A stretch of 64,000 nucleotides of DNA from Bradyrhizobium sp. 190 (GCF_023073415.1 NZ_JADPJL010000085.1:1-64000), one strand, 5' to 3'; numbered from the stretch's first letter, positions 41,858 through 52,591 are shown. The notes: generated from the sequence alone by a model not told the origin. Program-made: numbers and translations.

Positions 41858-42754
41858 ATGATGATATCAGCCATACATGACCAGCGCCTGGCCAAGCCGG
41901 GCCACCAGGCCGCCGCGCTACGCGACTACGACTCGGTGCGCCGCGCCATCGCCTTCATCTCCGAGCACTGGCGCACGCAGCCGACCATCGAAGCGATGGC
42001 GGATGCCGCCGCCGTGACGCCGGATGAGCTGCACCATCTGTTCCGCCGCTGGGCTTCGCTCACGCCAAAGGCTTTTATGCAGGCGCTGACGCTGGATCAC
42101 GCCAAGGGCCTGCTGCGCGATTCCGCCAGCGTGCTCGATGCCGCGCTCGACTCAGGCCTCTCGGGCCCGGGCCGGCTGCATGACCTGTTCGTCACCCATG
42201 AGGCGATGTCGCCGGGCGAATGGAAGAACGGCGGCGCCGGCATGACGCTGCGCTACGGCTTCCACGCTTGCCCGTTCGGCACCGCGATCGTGATCGCGAG
42301 CGACCGCGGGCTGGCGGGGCTCGCCTTCGCCGATTCCGGCGAGGAGCCGACGGCGTTTGCCGACATGAAGCGGCGCTGGCCGAACGCGACCTATGTCGAG
42401 GACCATGACGGCACCGTTGGCCTCGCGCAACGCATCTTCGATACGCGGCTGTGGCGGCCGGACCAGCCGCTCCGCGTGGTCCTGATCGGCACCGATTTCG
42501 AGGTGCGGGTGTGGGAGACGCTGCTGAAGATCCCGATGGGCCGCGCGGTCTGCTATTCCGACATCGCCAACAAGATCAAGAACCCGAAGGCCTCGCGTGC
42601 CGTCGGCGCCGCGGTCGGAAGAAATCCGGTATCGTTCGTGGTGCCCTGCCACCGCGCGCTCGGCAAGGGCGGCACACTGACCGGCTATCACTGGGGCATC
42701 ACGCGCAAGCAGGCGATGCTCGGCTGGGAAGCGGGGCAGGTGGGATTGCATTGA
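41858..42754 (+). CDS. AraC HTH-methylguanine-DNA methyltransferase fusion (Ada-like without the zinc domain)
   Basis: A 298-residue fusion. An AraC-type HTH (about 20-110: VRRAIAFISEHWRTQPTIEAMADAAAVTPDELHHLFRRWASLTPKAFMQALTLDHAKGLL) joins a C-terminal O6-alkylguanine-DNA alkyltransferase domain with KIPMGRAVCYSDIANKI and the acceptor Cys264 in VPCHRALGKGG. E. coli Ada also has an N-terminal Cys4 zinc domain that senses phosphotriesters; that is absent here, so how an alkylation signal would reach the HTH is open. Starts at 41837, 41858 and 41861 are possible and none has a strong Shine-Dalgarno. nth lies just beyond the DUF2244 gene, divergently. Confidence 0.88.
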   Translation: MMISAIHDQRLAKPGHQAAALRDYDSVRRAIAFISEHWRTQPTIEAMADAAAVTPDELHHLFRRWASLTPKAFMQALTLDHAKGLLRDSASVLDAALDSGLSGPGRLHDLFVTHEAMSPGEWKNGGAGMTLRYGFHACPFGTAIVIASDRGLAGLAFADSGEEPTAFADMKRRWPNATYVEDHDGTVGLAQRIFDTRLWRPDQPLRVVLIGTDFEVRVWETLLKIPMGRAVCYSDIANKIKNPKASRAVGAAVGRNPVSFVVPCHRALGKGGTLTGYHWGITRKQAMLGWEAGQVGLH

Positions 42755-42757
42755 TTT

Positions 42758-42850
42758 CGTAGGGTGGGCAAAGGCGCATCGCGCCGTGCCCACCATCCAT
42801 CCCCGATGACGACTGAATGGTGGGCACGCTACGCTTTGCCCGCCCTACGA
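42758..42850. repeat. Palindromic intergenic element, family 1, copy 4
   Basis: CGTAGGGTGGGCAAAGGCGCATCGCGCCGTGCCCACCAT and ATGGTGGGCACGCTACGCTTTGCCCGCCCTACG are its arms. It fills the gap between the convergent AraC-MGMT and gpmA genes. Confidence 0.85.
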
Positions 42851-42857
42851 ATCCATC

Positions 42858-43481
42858 TCACGCCGCCAGATCGACCTTCGTCGCCACGGTCGAATCCGCA
42901 TTCAGCCGGTAGATCACCGGCACGCCGGTTGCGAGCTCGCGTTTCAATATCTGCTCGGGCGTGAGCTTCTCCAGCACCATGATCAGCGCGCGCAGCGAAT
43001 TGCCGTGGGCGGCGACCAGCGTGCGCTGTCCGCGCAGCACGCCGGGCAAGATCTCCTGCACGTAGTAGGGCAGCGCGCGCGCCAGCGTATCCTTCAGGCT
43101 TTCGCCGCCGGGCGGCGGTACGTCGTAGGAGCGGCGCCAGACCAGCACCTGGTCCTCGCCCCATTTCTTGCGGGCGTCGTCCTTGTTGAGGCCGGAGAGA
43201 TCGCCGTAATCGCGTTCGTTGAGCGCGAGATCCTTCGTCGTCGGCAGCCCGGTCTGGCCGATCTCGGCGAGCATCAACTTCAGCGTATGCTGGGCGCGCG
43301 TCAGGTCCGAGGTGAAGGCGACGTCGAACGTCAGGCCTTGTGCCTTCAATTTGCGGCCGGCCTCCTTGGCTTCGGTGATGCCCTGTTCGGTGAGATCAGG
43401 GTCCTTCCAGCCGGTGAACAGATTTTTCAGATTCCATTCGCTCTGGCCGTGCCGCACGAGCACGAGAAGACGGTCGCTCAT
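42858..43481 (-). CDS. gpmA: 2,3-bisphosphoglycerate-dependent phosphoglycerate mutase
   Basis: The enzyme interconverts 3- and 2-phosphoglycerate in glycolysis/gluconeogenesis. The phosphohistidine motif is LVRHGQSEWN at 8-17, and FTSDLTRAQHT, LNERDYGDLSG and AAHGNSLRAL (second catalytic His) follow. At 207 residues it is shorter than the ~247-residue E. coli form, which is typical of alphaproteobacterial GpmA lacking internal and C-terminal segments. It lies 33 bases after dapB, at the end of a long minus-strand series, with a family-1 palindrome downstream that may act as terminator. Confidence 0.95.
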   Translation of the reverse strand: MSDRLLVLVRHGQSEWNLKNLFTGWKDPDLTEQGITEAKEAGRKLKAQGLTFDVAFTSDLTRAQHTLKLMLAEIGQTGLPTTKDLALNERDYGDLSGLNKDDARKKWGEDQVLVWRRSYDVPPPGGESLKDTLARALPYYVQEILPGVLRGQRTLVAAHGNSLRALIMVLEKLTPEQILKRELATGVPVIYRLNADSTVATKVDLAA

Positions 43482-43514
43482 TGAAAGGATTTCCGTTTTT
43501 CGTTTCGGATTGGA

Positions 43515-44330
43515 TTAGAAGTCGGCAAGCCCGAGCACATCGGTCATCGTATAGAAGCCGGGCGTCTTGCCCCGCGCCCACAGCGCCGCCTTGACGGCGC
43601 CCTGGGCAAACATCGTCCGGTCCTCGGCGCGGTGGGTCAGTTCGATCCGCTCCATGGCACCGGCGAAGATCACGCTGTGATCGCCGGTGACAGTGCCGCC
43701 GCGCAGCGCGGCAAAGCCGATGTCGCCGGGACGGCGCGCTCCGGTCTCGCCGTCGCGGCCACGCGCCGAATGGGTATAGAGATCGACGCCGCGGCCGGCG
43801 GCGGCAGCCTCGCCCAGCATCAAGGCCGTGCCCGACGGCGCGTCGATCTTGGCCTTGTGATGCATTTCGAGAATCTCGATATCGAAACTCTGGTCGAGCG
43901 ATTGCGCGACCCTCTTCACCAGCGCCGCCAGCAGGTTGACGCCGAGGCTCATATTGCCTGACTTCACCACGATCGCACGCGAGGTGACGCTCTTGATGAC
44001 GGCATCGTCCGACGCCGACAGGCCGGTGGTGCCGATGACATGGACCAGCCCGCGCTCGGCGGCGATTGCGACATTGGCGATGGTGGCGCCGGGGATGGTG
44101 AAATCGAGAATGCCGTCCGCGTTCGCCGACAGCGCCCACAGGTCGGCAGAGAGTTTGACGCCATTCTCCGGCAGGCCGGCGAGCACGCCGGCATCTTTGC
44201 CCAGCAGTTCCGATCCCGGCGCTTCCAGCGCGCCGGCCAGAACCGCGCCCGGCGTCTCCGAAATGACGCGCACCAGCGCGCGGCCCATCCGGCCGCCGGC
44301 CCCCGCAACGATCAATCGCATATCGGCCAT
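43515..44330 (-). CDS. dapB: 4-hydroxy-tetrahydrodipicolinate reductase
   Basis: DapB makes tetrahydrodipicolinate with NAD(P)H in lysine and meso-diaminopimelate synthesis. VAGAGGRMGRALV is the N-terminal dinucleotide loop, IGTTGLS and SGNMSLGVNLL line the nucleotide site, and EMHHKAKIDAPSGTAL contains the catalytic His and the substrate-binding Lys. At 271 residues it matches the family. The frame is open to 44381, but ATG 44330 (MADMRLIVAGAGG) is the natural start. gpmA follows by 33 bases; a DUF1330 gene lies 77 bases upstream on the same strand. Confidence 0.96.
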   Translation of the reverse strand: MADMRLIVAGAGGRMGRALVRVISETPGAVLAGALEAPGSELLGKDAGVLAGLPENGVKLSADLWALSANADGILDFTIPGATIANVAIAAERGLVHVIGTTGLSASDDAVIKSVTSRAIVVKSGNMSLGVNLLAALVKRVAQSLDQSFDIEILEMHHKAKIDAPSGTALMLGEAAAAGRGVDLYTHSARGRDGETGARRPGDIGFAALRGGTVTGDHSVIFAGAMERIELTHRAEDRTMFAQGAVKAALWARGKTPGFYTMTDVLGLADF

Positions 44331-44407
44331 GGCTTTACCTCTGAACGGGGTATAGCCGGGGCAGGCGATTACGGCAACCAATCAGGGCCCGCCACTCATC
44401 CGGCCCC

Positions 44408-44710
44408 TCAGGGCTGCGGGCCGTCATAGCCTTCGATGATGATGAGGTCGGCGATCGAATGCGGCTGCCGCACCTTCATGTTTTCCTGGTATTCCGGCGA
44501 GTGATAGCAGGCCAGCGCCGTCTCATAGTCCGGAAATTCGATCACCACATTGCGTGAGCGGCTTTCGCCCTCGATGGCCGTGAACTTGCCGGCACGCACG
44601 ACGAAGCGACCGCCGAATTTCTTGAAGATGGCCGGGTTGGCCGCCGCATAGGCTTTGTAACCTTCGTCATTGTGAACGTCGACGCGCGCGATCCAGTATC
44701 CCTTGGCCAT
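44408..44710 (-). CDS. DUF1330 family protein
   Basis: A 100-residue ferredoxin-like dimeric alpha/beta-barrel protein: GYWIARVDVHNDEGYKAYAAANPAIFKKFGGRFVVRAG, then RNVVIEFPDYETALACYHSPEYQE and LIIIEGYDG. That is the complete DUF1330 pattern. Members are small cytoplasmic proteins without a proven activity. GGGAGAGTG precedes the ATG. It lies 32 bases downstream of pyrF and upstream of dapB in the minus-strand series, with no evident role in pyrimidine or lysine synthesis. Confidence 0.9.
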   Translation of the reverse strand: MAKGYWIARVDVHNDEGYKAYAAANPAIFKKFGGRFVVRAGKFTAIEGESRSRNVVIEFPDYETALACYHSPEYQENMKVRQPHSIADLIIIEGYDGPQP

Positions 44711-44742
44711 CTCACTCTCCCGTTTCTTGTTTCGCTAATCGA

Positions 44743-45453
44743 CTATACCAACGGCTGCTTGATTTCCGCCTGAACGGCGTCCGCCGCCGCCTTGGGATCG
44801 GCGGCTTCCGTGATCGGCCGCCCGACCACCAGATAGTCCGCGCCGGCGGCGATCGCACGCGCCGGCGTCATGATGCGCTTCTGGTCGCCGGTCGCGGCTC
44901 CCGCAGGACGGATGCCTGGCGTCACCAGGTTCATCTGGTGGCCGATGATCTTGCGCAGCGCCGCCGCCTCTTCCGGCGAACTGACGAGCCCATCGACGCC
45001 GAGCACCTGCGCCTGCTGCGCGCGCGCTTCCACCAGGTCGGAGACGTTGAGCCGATAGCCCGCGGCATGCAGATCGCCGTCGTCATACGAGGTCAGCACG
45101 GTGACGGCGAGAATCTTCAGGCCCGATCCGGCGCGCGCCTCGACCGCCGCCTTCATGGTCTGCGGATAGGCGTGTACCGTAAGGAAGGTCGCGCCGAGTT
45201 TTGCTACGCTTTCGACGCCGCGCGCCACCGTGTTGCCGATGTCGTGCAGCTTGAGATCGACGAAAACCTTCTTGCCTGACTTGGCCAATTGCTGCGCCAG
45301 CGGCAATCCGCCGGCATAAGCCAGTTGATAGCCGATCTTGTAGAAGCTCACACTGTCGCCGAGCCGCGCAATCATCGCTTCCGCCTCGGCAACCCCGGGC
45401 AGGTCGAGCGCAACGATCAGGCGGTCCTTCGGAGCGATATCGGCTGGCTGCAT
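44743..45453 (-). CDS. pyrF: Orotidine 5'-phosphate decarboxylase
   Basis: PyrF converts OMP to UMP in the last step of de novo pyrimidine synthesis. The Asp/Lys catalytic array lies in KKVFVDLKLHDIGNTV, LIVALDLPG begins the barrel, and the phosphate loop is VTPGIRPAG. At 236 residues it is of normal length. It starts six bases after the FMN-reductase-like gene, so the two are cotranscribed. ATG 45453 gives MQPADIAPKDRLIVALD. Confidence 0.96.
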   Translation of the reverse strand: MQPADIAPKDRLIVALDLPGVAEAEAMIARLGDSVSFYKIGYQLAYAGGLPLAQQLAKSGKKVFVDLKLHDIGNTVARGVESVAKLGATFLTVHAYPQTMKAAVEARAGSGLKILAVTVLTSYDDGDLHAAGYRLNVSDLVEARAQQAQVLGVDGLVSSPEEAAALRKIIGHQMNLVTPGIRPAGAATGDQKRIMTPARAIAAGADYLVVGRPITEAADPKAAADAVQAEIKQPLV

Positions 45454-45459
45454 GTCACC

Positions 45460-46038
45460 TCACATCATGCGTTGGGAAACATCGATCAACTGCCGCACCA
45501 GCGCTTTCAGCGCGTCGCTGTCGGCGGCATTCCTCAGGCGGTCCATCTCGTCATAGGCGTCGTCGGCAAACGACAGCGCGAACTGGTTCGGGATCACCTG
45601 GGCATGGCAGGCCGACAGGATCAGCCGCAACGCGGCCAGCGCGCGGGCGCCGCCGAGCCGCCCGCCGGAGGCCGACGCAATCGCAAACACCCGCTCGCGA
45701 AACACCTGCCCGCGGGTCTCGTGCGCATCCTGCACCCGGCTCACCCAGTCGATGGTGTTTTTCACCAGCGCCGGCACCGAGGAATTGTACTCCGGCGTCA
45801 CGATCAGCACGCCATGATGGGCCGCCATCATCCGCTTCAGGTTGACCGCGTGCTTCGGCACGCCGGACTTCGCCTGCAGGTCGCCGTCATAGATCGGCAG
45901 CGGAAAATCGCCGAGTGAGATCCGGGTGATTTCGGCGCCTTGCTGCGCCAGCGCATGCGCGGCAACGGCCGCCAGCTTCGCATTGAGCGAGCCTGATCGT
46001 AGCGATCCCGGGATCACGAGGATTTTGAGCGCGGACAT
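45460..46038 (-). CDS. NADPH-dependent FMN reductase family protein
   Basis: A 192-residue flavodoxin-like oxidoreductase: ILVIPGSLRSGSLNAKLA is the phosphate-binding loop for FMN, PEYNSSVPALVKNTIDWVSR is the second flavin contact, and SASGGRLGGARALAALR the third. Relatives reduce quinones, azo dyes, chromate or FMN with NAD(P)H. The frame opens at 46071, but ATG 46038 (MSALKILVIPGS) is the family start. It is six bases upstream of pyrF and 52 bases downstream of the methyltransferase gene. Confidence 0.9.
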   Translation of the reverse strand: MSALKILVIPGSLRSGSLNAKLAAVAAHALAQQGAEITRISLGDFPLPIYDGDLQAKSGVPKHAVNLKRMMAAHHGVLIVTPEYNSSVPALVKNTIDWVSRVQDAHETRGQVFRERVFAIASASGGRLGGARALAALRLILSACHAQVIPNQFALSFADDAYDEMDRLRNAADSDALKALVRQLIDVSQRMM

Positions 46039-46090
46039 ATTTGAATTCGTATTCGGGGCAGCACCTGCCAACGCGAATACGTAGCAGGTA

Positions 46091-46690
46091 TCAGCCCTTG
46101 CGATACACCCAGACCCGCGCGGGCGGAAGGTTCATCCAGATCCGCTCGGAAGCTTCTGTGGACACGCCCGGCAGCGATTTCGGGATCGGCGGCGCAACCG
46201 AATAGGTGAATTGCACGAAGGGGGCGCCGGGCGCGAGCGCCGTGAAGGCGTCGCGGATTAGTTTCAGGCGCGTCAGCATCGGTTTGGTGACCAGCGGCAG
46301 GCCGGAAACCACGGCCGAGGCCGGCGCGTCCAGCACGTCCTTTAGTGAGGAGCGCAGCGCATAGGCGTCGCCCTGCACCACTTTGGCCTGCGGATAGCGG
46401 TCGCGCAGCAGTGCGCAGAAGCCCGGATTATACTCGACCAGCACGAGCCGCTTTTGATCGACGCCGTGTTCGATCAGTGCGTTGGTGATCGCGCCGGTCC
46501 CGGGCCCAAGTTCGACGACCGGCCCTTGCGCGTGGACGTCGACATATTCCGCCATGGTCCGCGCAAGCAATTTGCTCGACGGCATCACCGCGCCCATGTG
46601 CAGCGGCTTTTCGATCCATGAACGAAGGAAGCGGACCTCATCATCGAGACGAGGCTTCTTCAACGCACGCACGGACGATTGCAGAGGCAT
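46091..46690 (-). CDS. pmtA: PmtA-type phospholipid N-methyltransferase
   Basis: A 199-residue class I SAM methyltransferase. The SAM loop is VVELGPGTGAITNALIEHGV, followed by LVLVEYNPGFCALLRDRYPQAKVVQGDA; the N-terminal FLRSWIEKPLHMGAVMPSS and the FVQFTYSV segment are characteristic of Sinorhizobium/Bradyrhizobium PmtA. That enzyme methylates phosphatidylethanolamine stepwise toward phosphatidylcholine at the membrane surface. Related small methyltransferases of the rRNA-dimethylase-like group cannot be fully excluded. It is downstream of dnaJ by about 210 bases and upstream of the FMN-reductase-like gene. Confidence 0.75.
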   Translation of the reverse strand: MPLQSSVRALKKPRLDDEVRFLRSWIEKPLHMGAVMPSSKLLARTMAEYVDVHAQGPVVELGPGTGAITNALIEHGVDQKRLVLVEYNPGFCALLRDRYPQAKVVQGDAYALRSSLKDVLDAPASAVVSGLPLVTKPMLTRLKLIRDAFTALAPGAPFVQFTYSVAPPIPKSLPGVSTEASERIWMNLPPARVWVYRKG

Positions 46691-46901
46691 GTCGCTACCA
46701 GGCGGGGCCCCGCAAGAAGGCAGGGGATGTCAGAAAACGGTCATAAACACGTATAGATCGACGGGGATGTGGTCAAGCCAAACGGTAACACGTCAGACGT
46801 GCCAAAGTGCCCGCGAGCTGGCAATAAGACCCTGTGCAAGCTGAATGAATCATGACTGCGCGGCGAGAACCTGCGCTTCGCCCAGCTCGCGTTCGCGCGG
46901 G

Positions 46902-48035
46902 TCAGGAGCCCGCGCGGCTGCCGAAGAAGTCCTTGACCTTGGTGAAGAAGCCCGCCGCTTCCGGCTGGGTCGCGCCGGATGACAATTTTTCGAACTCGGC
47001 GAGCAGTTCCTGCTGCTTCTTGGTCAGATTCTGCGGCGTTTCGACCATGACCTGGACATACATGTCGCCGGTCTGGCGCGAGCGGAGCACCGGCATGCCC
47101 TTTGATGCAATGCGGAAACGGCGGCCGGACTGCGTACCCGCCGGCACTTTCACCTTGGTCTTGCCCTTGTCGATGGTCGGGACCTCGAATTCGCCGCCGA
47201 GCGCGGCTGCAACCATCGAGATCGGAACCCGGCAATGCAAATCGGCGCCGTCGCGCTGGAAGAATTCGTGAGTGGCCAGCGACAGGAAAATATAGAGATC
47301 GCCGGGTGGCCCGCCGCGGACGCCGGCCTCGCCCTCGCCGGCAAGGCGGATGCGGGTGCCGTCCTCGACGCCCTGGGGGATGTTGACCGACAGCGTCCGG
47401 TCGCGCGTCACCCGTCCTGACCCTGCGCAGTTCGGGCAGGCGTCCTCGATCATCTGGCCGCGGCCCTGACAGCCGGGGCAGGTCCGCTCCAGCGTGAAGA
47501 AGCCCTGCGCCTGCCGCACCCGGCCCGCGCCGCCGCACATCGAACAGGTCTTCGGCTTGGTGCCGGCCTTGGCGCCGGTGCCCGAACAGGGTTCGCAGGT
47601 GACCGAGACCGGGATCTCGATCTGCGCGGTCTTGCCCTGAAAAGCCTCTTCCAGCGTGATTTCCATATTGTAGCGCAGGTCGGCGCCGCGCTCGCGTCCG
47701 CCACCGCGCCCGCGCTGCCCGGCCATGCCGAACAGGTCTTCGAAAATATCGGAGAATGACGAGGCGAAGCCGGCGCCGAAACCGGGACCGCCGCCGCCCA
47801 TGCCCTGCTCGAACGCGGCATGGCCGTAGCGGTCATAGGCGGCGCGCTTCTCGCCGTCTTTCAGGACCTCGTAGGCTTCGTTGATTTCCTTGAAGCGGAC
47901 TTCGCTGGTGGCATCGCCCGGATTCTTGTCCGGATGCCATTTCATCGCGAGCTTGCGGAACGCCGCCTTGAGCTTGGACTCGTCCGCGTTCCGTTCGACT
48001 TCCAGGGTTTCGTAATAGCAGCGCTTGGTGGACAT
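46902..48035 (-). CDS. dnaJ: Chaperone DnaJ (Hsp40)
   Basis: A full 377-residue DnaJ. The J-domain has the HPD motif in WHPDKNPGD, the Gly/Phe-rich linker is about 75-115 (MGGGGPGFGAGFASSF), and the four CxxCxGxG zinc repeats run from CEPCSGTG to CPNCAGSG. The C-terminal substrate-binding domains follow. It delivers unfolded clients to DnaK and stimulates its ATPase. It lies 142 bases downstream of dnaK on the same strand and probably shares its heat-shock transcript. Confidence 0.97.
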   Translation of the reverse strand: MSTKRCYYETLEVERNADESKLKAAFRKLAMKWHPDKNPGDATSEVRFKEINEAYEVLKDGEKRAAYDRYGHAAFEQGMGGGGPGFGAGFASSFSDIFEDLFGMAGQRGRGGGRERGADLRYNMEITLEEAFQGKTAQIEIPVSVTCEPCSGTGAKAGTKPKTCSMCGGAGRVRQAQGFFTLERTCPGCQGRGQMIEDACPNCAGSGRVTRDRTLSVNIPQGVEDGTRIRLAGEGEAGVRGGPPGDLYIFLSLATHEFFQRDGADLHCRVPISMVAAALGGEFEVPTIDKGKTKVKVPAGTQSGRRFRIASKGMPVLRSRQTGDMYVQVMVETPQNLTKKQQELLAEFEKLSSGATQPEAAGFFTKVKDFFGSRAGS

Positions 48036-48177
48036 CAGTCAAACCCGCCCGAAGTTCGTCTTCACGCCGAAGGGTGCTTCTCGAAAGATGCAGCCATCGG
48101 CTTAACGAAAAATGACCCCCACCCATCGAACGCAAGCCGCGCGCTCTATCGGATGAGGGTCATGATCGAAAGCCCGC

Positions 48178-50079
<1,902 letters not shown>

Positions 50080-50184
50080 GGTCCTCATATCCTTCTTGTT
50101 GCGGCAGGTTGGCTGGGCCCTGGACGGCGCACCTAACCGAACCCCCAACGATCAAATACTCGCGATATTGCGACGGTGAGCCTC

Positions 50185-50212
50185 ATATAGGAGGGGGGGT
50201 CTGGCCTGCAAG
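50185..50212 (-). promoter_or_regulatory. RpoH (sigma-32)-like promoter of dnaK
   Basis: On the minus strand CTTGCA (50212-50207) and CTATAT (50190-50185) are separated by 16 bases, i.e. CTTG-N18-CTATAT followed by GAGG, close to the alphaproteobacterial heat-shock consensus. It lies 105 bases upstream of the dnaK ATG. No CIRCE element is visible nearby. Confidence 0.6.
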
Positions 50213-50672
50213 GACCGAACGCAAGCTTAGGGCCTGAAAAGGCTGACGTTTGAAAGATTGTGTCAGCCCGGGGCGGGGGCGCATCAGTGGCTGGAGCGGC
50301 GTTAAGAAATCGGCAAGGCCGCTGATCGAAGGCCGCTCCTCGATCGCACCGCCGGAGCGCTGCGCAGCAATGCGGCATCCTCCCCATCGAGGGGCCCAAC
50401 CATTGCGGAAGGGGGAGCGGTATTTGGCCGCTGGAAGCGCCCCAAAAAGAGCTCGGATACCGGGCAAAATCCCGCAAAATGGCCGACATATCGGAACGTA
50501 ACGGTGGAACGGACGCCCACCCTGCCCTGTTGCAGGGACATCAAAACCGCTAAAAGCGGGCCGACTGGAACGACCCCTGTCGTGCCCGCAAGGCTCGATG
50601 ATTCCACTAGAGATTCGCAAGCTGCATCGTCGGACCACTGTACGGCCCCCATGCAAACCCGGTAGATCCACC
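50213..50672. other. 460-base intergenic region between the dnaK promoter and an exported-protein gene
   Basis: I find no open frame with coding character, no tRNA-like cloverleaf and no family repeat here. It must hold the promoter for the + strand gene at 50673. The sequence TTTGAAAGATTGTGTCAG near 50248-50265 is the most AT-rich patch. Confidence 0.4.
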
Positions 50673-51623
50673 ATGAAGCTCCTTCGATACTTCGCTGCGG
50701 TTGCCCTGATCGTTGCCGCCAATTCTACCGTCTTCTCCTCCGCGTTCGCCGCCGACCCGGTCTTCCCGCCGGGCGCCAGGGTGGGCATGACGCCACTGGT
50801 CGGCCTCAGCAAGGCCAGAACATTCGTCGGCTTCGAGACCGAGGATCAGGGGGTCAAGGTCCTGATCGCTGACCTGCCGGAGGCCGCCTATGGCGAAGTC
50901 TCCAATGCCTTCAAGGCCAACCCGGGCGGCACCGGCGGCATCAAACCGGAGAGCATCGAGACCGCCGCAGGGCTCGCCTACTACACCGTCGAAAACGGCA
51001 AAGACGGCGCCACCAATGTGCGCCGCTATTCGATGATCCTGCCCGGCCCCACCTTCTCCGGCTATGTCGCCGTGCAGGTGCCCGAAAATGCTTCCAGGAT
51101 CTATACCGACGACGCCATCCGCCAGATGTTCGCTTCCGCCGTGATCCGCACCGAGGTGCCGGTCGAGGAGCAGCTCGGGCTGATGCCGTTCAAGGTCAGC
51201 GAGCTCTCGAGCTTCAAGAACATCCGCATGCTGGCGCCGGGCGCGGCCCTCATTCTCTCCGACGGTGACGAAAAGACCGGCTTCGAAATCGCGCCCTTCA
51301 TGATCATCGGCCTGATCGGCTCGACGGCAGCTTCGCCCGACGATCGCGGCCGCTTTGCCCAGCAGATCGCGACCACGATTCCCGGCGTGCGCGACGGCAG
51401 GATCACGATGTCGGAGCCGGTCCGCATCGATGGCCAGCCCGGCTACGAGACGCGGATCGACGCCACCAGCGGCAAGGACAATACCCCCGTTACCATCGTG
51501 CAATGGCTGCGGTTCGGCTCCCAGAGCTCGATGCGTATCATCGGCTCTTCGCCGCGCGACGACTGGACCAAGGCCTTTCCGCGCTTCCGCGCGGTGCGCG
51601 ACGGAATTCATCCGCGCGGCTGA
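50673..51623 (+). CDS. Exported protein of unknown function
   Basis: A 316-residue protein with a clean signal peptide (MKLLRYFAAVALIVAANSTVFSSAFAA; cleavage likely after AFA-A near residue 27). The mature part has a repeated alpha/beta character (FPPGARVGMTPLVGLSKARTFVGFETEDQGVKVLIADLPE, then ENASRIYTDDAIRQMFASAVIRTEVPVEEQLGLMPFKV and MRIIGSSPRDDWTKAFPRFRAVRDGIHPRG). It resembles periplasmic proteins of rhizobia without a named domain. The frame opens earlier (50598) but ATG 50673 starts the signal peptide. No neighbour suggests a role; it is divergent from dnaK. Confidence 0.8.
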   Translation: MKLLRYFAAVALIVAANSTVFSSAFAADPVFPPGARVGMTPLVGLSKARTFVGFETEDQGVKVLIADLPEAAYGEVSNAFKANPGGTGGIKPESIETAAGLAYYTVENGKDGATNVRRYSMILPGPTFSGYVAVQVPENASRIYTDDAIRQMFASAVIRTEVPVEEQLGLMPFKVSELSSFKNIRMLAPGAALILSDGDEKTGFEIAPFMIIGLIGSTAASPDDRGRFAQQIATTIPGVRDGRITMSEPVRIDGQPGYETRIDATSGKDNTPVTIVQWLRFGSQSSMRIIGSSPRDDWTKAFPRFRAVRDGIHPRG

Positions 51624-51660
51624 AGCGACTTAACGCCGTATCCTCTCGCAGAGGTCAGGG

Positions 51661-52512
51661 ATGTCCGATGTGACGGCTCCGGTCGCGTTCGAGTTGACCC
51701 GTCGTGCGCCGTCACAGCGCACGGCTGGTCTCATCTCCGGAATGACCGGTTACCGTGAAACGGCGCGTGGCCGGTTTTTCCAGCGCGAGCCCGCAGGCAT
51801 GGTGGTGCCGCTCATCATCAGCTTCGGCACGCCGTTCCTGATCGCGCTCGACCGCGAGCCCGACGCCGCCGACCGGCAGCCGAGCTTTGCCGCCGGGCTT
51901 CATGCCGGCCCGGTCTTTATCGAATCCGATGGCGGCGCCGAATGCGTGCAGGTGGATTTCACGCCGCTCGGCGCCTACCGCTTCTTTGGCAGCGCCGTCG
52001 TCGATCTCGCCGCGCGCATGGTCGACATCGGCGACGTGCTGGGCCGCGAAGGCCGGGCGCTGCGCGAACGGCTCGGGGCTGCATCCGGCTGGCAGAGCCG
52101 CTTCGATCTGGTCGAGGATTTTGTCGACGGTCGCGCCAACCATCTGCCCTCACCCGAGATCGAATTTGCCTATCGCCGGCTGGCGCGCAGTGCTGGCGGC
52201 ACGCGGATCACAGCGCTGGCGAAAGAGATCGGCTGGAGCCGCAAGCACCTGGTGAACCGTTTTCGATCCGAACTCGGTCTCGCGCCGAAGCCGGTTGCCC
52301 GCATCATGCGTTTCCATCGAGCCTGTCGGCTCGCACATACAGGAGAAGCGCGCGGCTGGGCAGCGATTGCGGCTGAAAGCGGCTATGCCGACCAGGCGCA
52401 TCTCGCCCGCGAATTTTCAACTCTTGCCGGTGAAACCCCGACAGCCTGGGCTCGCCGGCTAGCTTTCACCGACCTCCGCCTGTTGCGCCCGCTGGACGGG
52501 CTCGACGCCTGA
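51661..52512 (+). CDS. AraC-family transcriptional regulator
   Basis: A 283-residue regulator with a C-terminal AraC/XylS DNA-binding domain (about 165-265): TRITALAKEIGWSRKHLVNRFRSELGLAPKPVARIMRFHRACRL and WAAIAAESGYADQAHLAREFSTLAGETPTAWARR are its two helix-turn-helices. The N-terminal ~150 residues are a cupin-like sensing domain (PLIISFGTPFLIALDRE, FIESDGGAECVQVDFTPLGAYRF). Its effector is unknown. A glyoxalase-fold (VOC) gene follows 79 bases downstream in the same orientation, the usual arrangement for AraC/VOC pairs found in many proteobacteria. Confidence 0.9.
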   Translation: MSDVTAPVAFELTRRAPSQRTAGLISGMTGYRETARGRFFQREPAGMVVPLIISFGTPFLIALDREPDAADRQPSFAAGLHAGPVFIESDGGAECVQVDFTPLGAYRFFGSAVVDLAARMVDIGDVLGREGRALRERLGAASGWQSRFDLVEDFVDGRANHLPSPEIEFAYRRLARSAGGTRITALAKEIGWSRKHLVNRFRSELGLAPKPVARIMRFHRACRLAHTGEARGWAAIAAESGYADQAHLAREFSTLAGETPTAWARRLAFTDLRLLRPLDGLDA

Positions 52513-52591
52513 CGGTCCGGTAACAAATCTTCAAGCCTGTGCTGACGCGTCCGCGCATATTGGCGCAACAGCCATGAGGGAGGAGTTTTCC

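Noticed and set aside
46691..46901. Possible small gene or tRNA between pmtA and dnaJ
   Set aside because: No cloverleaf, CCA-type end or coding-like frame is present in these 211 bases.
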